NCBI GenBank assembly: GCA_035259385.1
Contig: DATFWL010000103.1
Coordinates: 28,855 to 92,854 of the forward strand
DNA length: 64,000 bases
Direction: 5' to 3'
From: QHWK01 sp035259385
Lineage (GTDB): Bacteria > Acidobacteriota > Vicinamibacteria > Vicinamibacterales > CAVVIG01
A program made the translations under genes and the position numbers. Below the pieces are notes generated by a model. It saw nothing but the letters and a program-made list of their open reading frames with translations. It ran no database searches and was not told where the DNA came from. The stretch's first letter is position 1, and each line of letters opens with the position of its first letter. Below are positions 60,933 through 64,000 of the stretch, piece by piece.

Positions 60933-63902
60933 ATGAACATGCGCATTTTTCTGACCCTCGCCGCCGCGATGCTCACGATGCAGCCGACCACCGCTCAGCA
61001 GCCTCCGGATCTCTCCGGCGCGCTGCGATGGCGAAACATCGGTCCATTCCGAGGCGGACGCGTCACCGCCGTCGCCGGCATCGCCTCTCAGCCGCTGGTC
61101 TATTACATGGGCGCGACCGGCGGCGGCGTCTGGAAAACCGACGATGCGGGACTGACCTGGACCAACGTGTCGGACGGCTCTTTTCACGCGGGCTCGGTCG
61201 GCGCGGTATCGGTCTCGCAGTCGAACCCGAACATCGTCTATGTCGGGACGGGCGAGGGATGCCTGCGCGGCAATCTCTCGTCCGGCGACGGTGTCTACAA
61301 ATCGACCGACGCCGGCACGACCTGGACGCACGTCGGCCTGACCGACAGCAGCCAGATCGGACGCCTGCAGATCCACCCGACGAATCCGGACATCGTTTAC
61401 GTCGCTGCGATCGGTCACCCGTACGGCCCCAACGCGGAGCGCGGCGTGTTTCGATCGCGGGACGGCGGCAAGACCTGGCAGAAGGTCTTGTACGTGAACG
61501 ACAAGACGGGCGCGGCCGATATCGCGATGGACGCGACCAACCCGCAGGTGCTCTACGCGACCACGTGGCAGGTGCTGCGCACGCCGTGGGACATCTACAG
61601 CACCGGGCCGGGCGGCGGGATCTACAAGTCGACTGACGGCGGCGATACGTGGACGAAGCTCACCGCCGGTCTGCCATCGGGCAACCTCGGCAAAATCGGC
61701 GTGGCCGTGTCGCCGGCGGATCCGCAGCGCGTGTGGGCCACGCTCGAAGCCGACGCCAGAGGCGGCGTCTACCGCTCCGACGATGCGGGCCGATCGTGGC
61801 AGCTGTTGAACGACGACTTCAACATGACGTCGCGCCAGTACTACTACGGGCACATCTTCGCCGACCCGGTCGACGCGAACACCGTCTACACGTTCTGCGC
61901 GAAGTACTTCTACAAGTCGACCGACGGCGGCAGGACCTACACGGAAATCCAGACGCCGCACGGCGACTATCACGATCTGTGGATCGATCCCAGGGATCCG
62001 AAACGGATGGTGAACGGCAGCGACGGCGGCGCCTCGGTGACCTTCAACGGCGGCCGCACGTGGAGCTCGCAGGACAACCAGCCGACCGGGCAGTTCTACG
62101 CGGTGATCGCCGATCACGGCACGCCGTATCGCGTCTACGGGTCGCAGCAGGACAACACCACGGTCTCCATCGCAAGCCGCACGAACGGCGCCGGCATCAC
62201 GCAAGCCGACTGGCATCCGGTTGGCGGCGGCGAGAGCGGCTATCTGGCACCGACCGCCTCGACCCCGCCCGTGATCTTCGGCGGCAGCTACTTCGGCCTG
62301 ATGACCCGCTACGACGAGCGCACCGGCGACAGCCAGAACATCACCGTGTGGCCCGACTACAACGGCGGCCGGACTGCTGCCGACGTGAAGTACCGGTTTC
62401 AGTGGACGTATCCGATCGTCGTCTCGCCACACGACGGCAACACGGTGTATGCCGGAGCGCAGCTGCTGTTCCGCTCGACGAACGGCGGCCGCAGCTGGGA
62501 CACGATCAGCCCGGATCTGACGCGCAACGACGCGGCGAAGCAGAAAGGCGGACGGCTCGAGGAGTACTACTCGACGATCTTCACGATCGCCGAATCGCCG
62601 AAGGAGAAGGGCGTCATCTGGACCGGATCGGACGACGGCCTGGTTCAGCTGACGAGGAACGGCGGGCGCGACTGGCAGAACGTGACGCCGCCAGCCATTC
62701 AGCCGTACACACGGATCAACATCATCGAGGCCTCGCCGCACGATGCGGCCGTCGCGTTCGTCGCGGCGAACCGCTATCAGCTCGACGATTACCGGCCGTA
62801 CCTGTACAAGACCAGCGACTACGGCCGGAGCTGGCAGCCGATCGCCAACGGCATTCCGGAGCGCGCGTTCGTTCGAACCGTGCGCGAGGATCCGAAACGC
62901 CGCGACCTGCTGTACGCAGGCACCGAGGCAGGCGTCTACTTCTCGCTCGACGGCGGCAGCCGCTGGCAGTCGCTGCAGCTCAATCTGCCGGTCGTGCCGG
63001 TCACGGATCTCGCGGTGAAGGACAACGACCTCGTCGCGTCGACACAGGGCCGCGCGTTCTGGATCCTCGACGACCTGACGCCGCTGCACGATCTCGCTGG
63101 TGCGATGACGAGCGACGTGCATCTGGTGGCACCGCGCGACGCGGTCAGGGCGCGGCGCGGCGGCTTCGGCCGCGCGCCGAGCGGCGCCGGTCAGAATCCG
63201 CCCGCCGGCGCCGTCGTCACCTACTGGCTCGGCCGCGACCAGGACGTGGCGATCGACATCGTCGACGCGAAGGGCGCCGTGGTGAAGCACGCGACCAGCG
63301 GCGATCGCAATGGCCCGGCCAGGACGCGAGGCCTGCACCGGTTCACATGGGACATGCGCTATCCGGATGCCCACGGCATCGAGGGCGGCACGTTCCTGGC
63401 AGGCGGCAACCTGCGCGGGCCGATCGCGGTGCCTGGCACGTATCAGGTGCGGTTGACCGCCGCCGGTACGACCGAGACCCAGGCGCTGCGGATCGTCGCC
63501 GATCCACGGTCGACGGCCAGCGGCGCCGAGCTGCAGGAGCAGTTCGATCTGCTGATCATGATCCGCGACCGGGTGTCGGCCGTGCACGACGCCGCGAACG
63601 ACATCGTGAAGATGCGGAAGGCGCTCGCGTCCCGCAAGGATCCGGCGTCGCTGCGGCAGAACGCCGCGCTCGAGGCGGTGCAGAAGGAGCTCGTCGAGCT
63701 GCGCTTCGTCGGCTACGACGACCAGATGCTCGTGTTCGATTTGAAGCTGAATAACCGGATGGCGGCGCTGCAGGGCTACGTGTCCCAGGGCGACTACGCG
63801 CCGACCGAACAGCAATACAGCGTGTTCCGCTCGCTCTCGTCGCTCATCGACGCGGCGCTGGCGAAGTATGCGGCGCTGAAGGCCCAGGCGCCGTCGCCGT
63901 AG
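60933..63902 (+). CDS. Secreted Vps10/BNR-repeat exoprotein
   Basis: 989 residues with a signal peptide (MRIFLTLAAAMLTMQPTTA). A long series of BNR/Asp-box turns (TDDAGLTWTNV, STDAGTTWTHV, SRDGGKTWQKV, STDGGDTWTKL, STDGGRTYTEI, STNGGRSWDTI, SDYGRSWQPI) builds a ten-bladed propeller of the Vps10-like family. The C-terminal 280 residues have a beta-sandwich (about 710-800) and a helical tail. Widespread in Acidobacteriota and Gemmatimonadota; presumably acts on external polymers. Start could also be the second ATG at 60939. Confidence 0.88.
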   Translation: MNMRIFLTLAAAMLTMQPTTAQQPPDLSGALRWRNIGPFRGGRVTAVAGIASQPLVYYMGATGGGVWKTDDAGLTWTNVSDGSFHAGSVGAVSVSQSNPNIVYVGTGEGCLRGNLSSGDGVYKSTDAGTTWTHVGLTDSSQIGRLQIHPTNPDIVYVAAIGHPYGPNAERGVFRSRDGGKTWQKVLYVNDKTGAADIAMDATNPQVLYATTWQVLRTPWDIYSTGPGGGIYKSTDGGDTWTKLTAGLPSGNLGKIGVAVSPADPQRVWATLEADARGGVYRSDDAGRSWQLLNDDFNMTSRQYYYGHIFADPVDANTVYTFCAKYFYKSTDGGRTYTEIQTPHGDYHDLWIDPRDPKRMVNGSDGGASVTFNGGRTWSSQDNQPTGQFYAVIADHGTPYRVYGSQQDNTTVSIASRTNGAGITQADWHPVGGGESGYLAPTASTPPVIFGGSYFGLMTRYDERTGDSQNITVWPDYNGGRTAADVKYRFQWTYPIVVSPHDGNTVYAGAQLLFRSTNGGRSWDTISPDLTRNDAAKQKGGRLEEYYSTIFTIAESPKEKGVIWTGSDDGLVQLTRNGGRDWQNVTPPAIQPYTRINIIEASPHDAAVAFVAANRYQLDDYRPYLYKTSDYGRSWQPIANGIPERAFVRTVREDPKRRDLLYAGTEAGVYFSLDGGSRWQSLQLNLPVVPVTDLAVKDNDLVASTQGRAFWILDDLTPLHDLAGAMTSDVHLVAPRDAVRARRGGFGRAPSGAGQNPPAGAVVTYWLGRDQDVAIDIVDAKGAVVKHATSGDRNGPARTRGLHRFTWDMRYPDAHGIEGGTFLAGGNLRGPIAVPGTYQVRLTAAGTTETQALRIVADPRSTASGAELQEQFDLLIMIRDRVSAVHDAANDIVKMRKALASRKDPASLRQNAALEAVQKELVELRFVGYDDQMLVFDLKLNNRMAALQGYVSQGDYAPTEQQYSVFRSLSSLIDAALAKYAALKAQAPSP

Positions 63903-64000
63903 GAGCACCCCGTCGCGGCGTGACGGCAGGTTGCGACATTAGAGCGGGAACACAAAGGCCGCAAAGAGCGCAAAAGACACGCGGAGCTGAGCGTGCCCGC
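63903..64000. other. Right-end tail with a short purine-rich repeat-like stretch
   Basis: 98 bases after the last gene. The stretch ACACAAAGGCCGCAAAGAGC, with AAAG recurring every 8-10 bases, resembles intergenic repeat patterns seen in several phyla. The end of the window prevents further reading. Confidence 0.3.

Noticed and set aside
61649..63754. 701-residue plus-strand frame in another register
   Set aside because: Arg-rich shadow of the same gene, with no family features.
60909..63908. 999-residue minus-strand open frame opposite the Vps10/BNR gene
   Set aside because: It is the mirror of a highly biased GC-rich codon pattern; its composition (Arg, His, Val, Gln-rich) has no domain or signal peptide, while the plus frame has repeated Asp-box motifs.

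Overview
The window is about 64 kb of GC-rich DNA from a heterotrophic bacterium, most likely an acidobacterium of the Vicinamibacteria type. This is inferred from gene content, not from a marker gene. The supporting genes are a VWFA-related protein of the acidobacterial type (3150-4037), an 811-residue MacB/FtsX-like orphan permease (54195-56630), a winged-helix/TolB-like/TPR regulator (13093-15105), and large secreted BNR/Vps10-like proteins (57602-59410, 60933-63902). No rRNA, tRNA, insertion sequence or CRISPR array was seen.

Left part (1-26.7 kb). A NarL-type two-component pair is cut by the left edge. It is followed by a HAD phosphatase, a VWFA-related exported protein, a vanadium-type haloperoxidase, a glycogen-debranching enzyme and a type II NADH dehydrogenase. 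An operon follows with aquaporin, GMC oxidoreductase and secreted two-domain VOC protein, then a DM13-like exported protein. A large regulator is divergent from an ECF sigma factor that is translationally coupled to an OlsF-like lipid acyltransferase. A four-gene overlapping operon (DoxX, DinB, NRDE, DedA/ATP-grasp fusion) is divergent from a carbohydrate unit (GH63 glucosidase, glucose-dehydrogenase-like enzyme, small zinc-finger protein). LtrA and a TAT-exported DsrE-like protein share one uninterrupted frame.

Centre (26.7-36.6 kb, minus strand). This is the most interesting segment. Three tandem micro-genes encode 16-, 15- and 18-residue peptides (MKTTTNVRAGLIIVVC, MKTKTNVKAGIIVVC, MKTKTNVKAGLVCRKAGG) on a 110-111 bp repeat. 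Each has its own ribosome-binding site, and the two spacers carry hairpins. A strong inverted repeat follows, then an HlyD-type fusion protein, an ABC exporter with an intact C39 protease triad, and a second ABC exporter without the protease. The three export genes are laid out like NHLM-type peptide exporters, but no modification enzyme is nearby and the precursors are far shorter than known NHLM leaders. Upstream on the same strand is an N-acetylglucosamine catabolic operon (nagB, nagA, SSS symporter).

Right part (36.8-64 kb). An HtrA-type protease, an exported protein, an isochorismatase-like hydrolase, a methyltransferase and a DUF3237 protein precede a surface-glycan cluster (42.3-52.5 kb). 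That cluster has an ABC-2 permease, a Wzt-type ATPase with carbohydrate-binding tail, two methyltransferases (one FkbM-like), four family-2 glycosyltransferases and an exported beta-helix/PKD protein. Then come a metallophosphoesterase, the MacB-like permease, an MBL-fold protein with a degraded zinc motif, a BNR protein, a TAT-exported enolase-superfamily protein and a 989-residue Vps10/BNR exoprotein.
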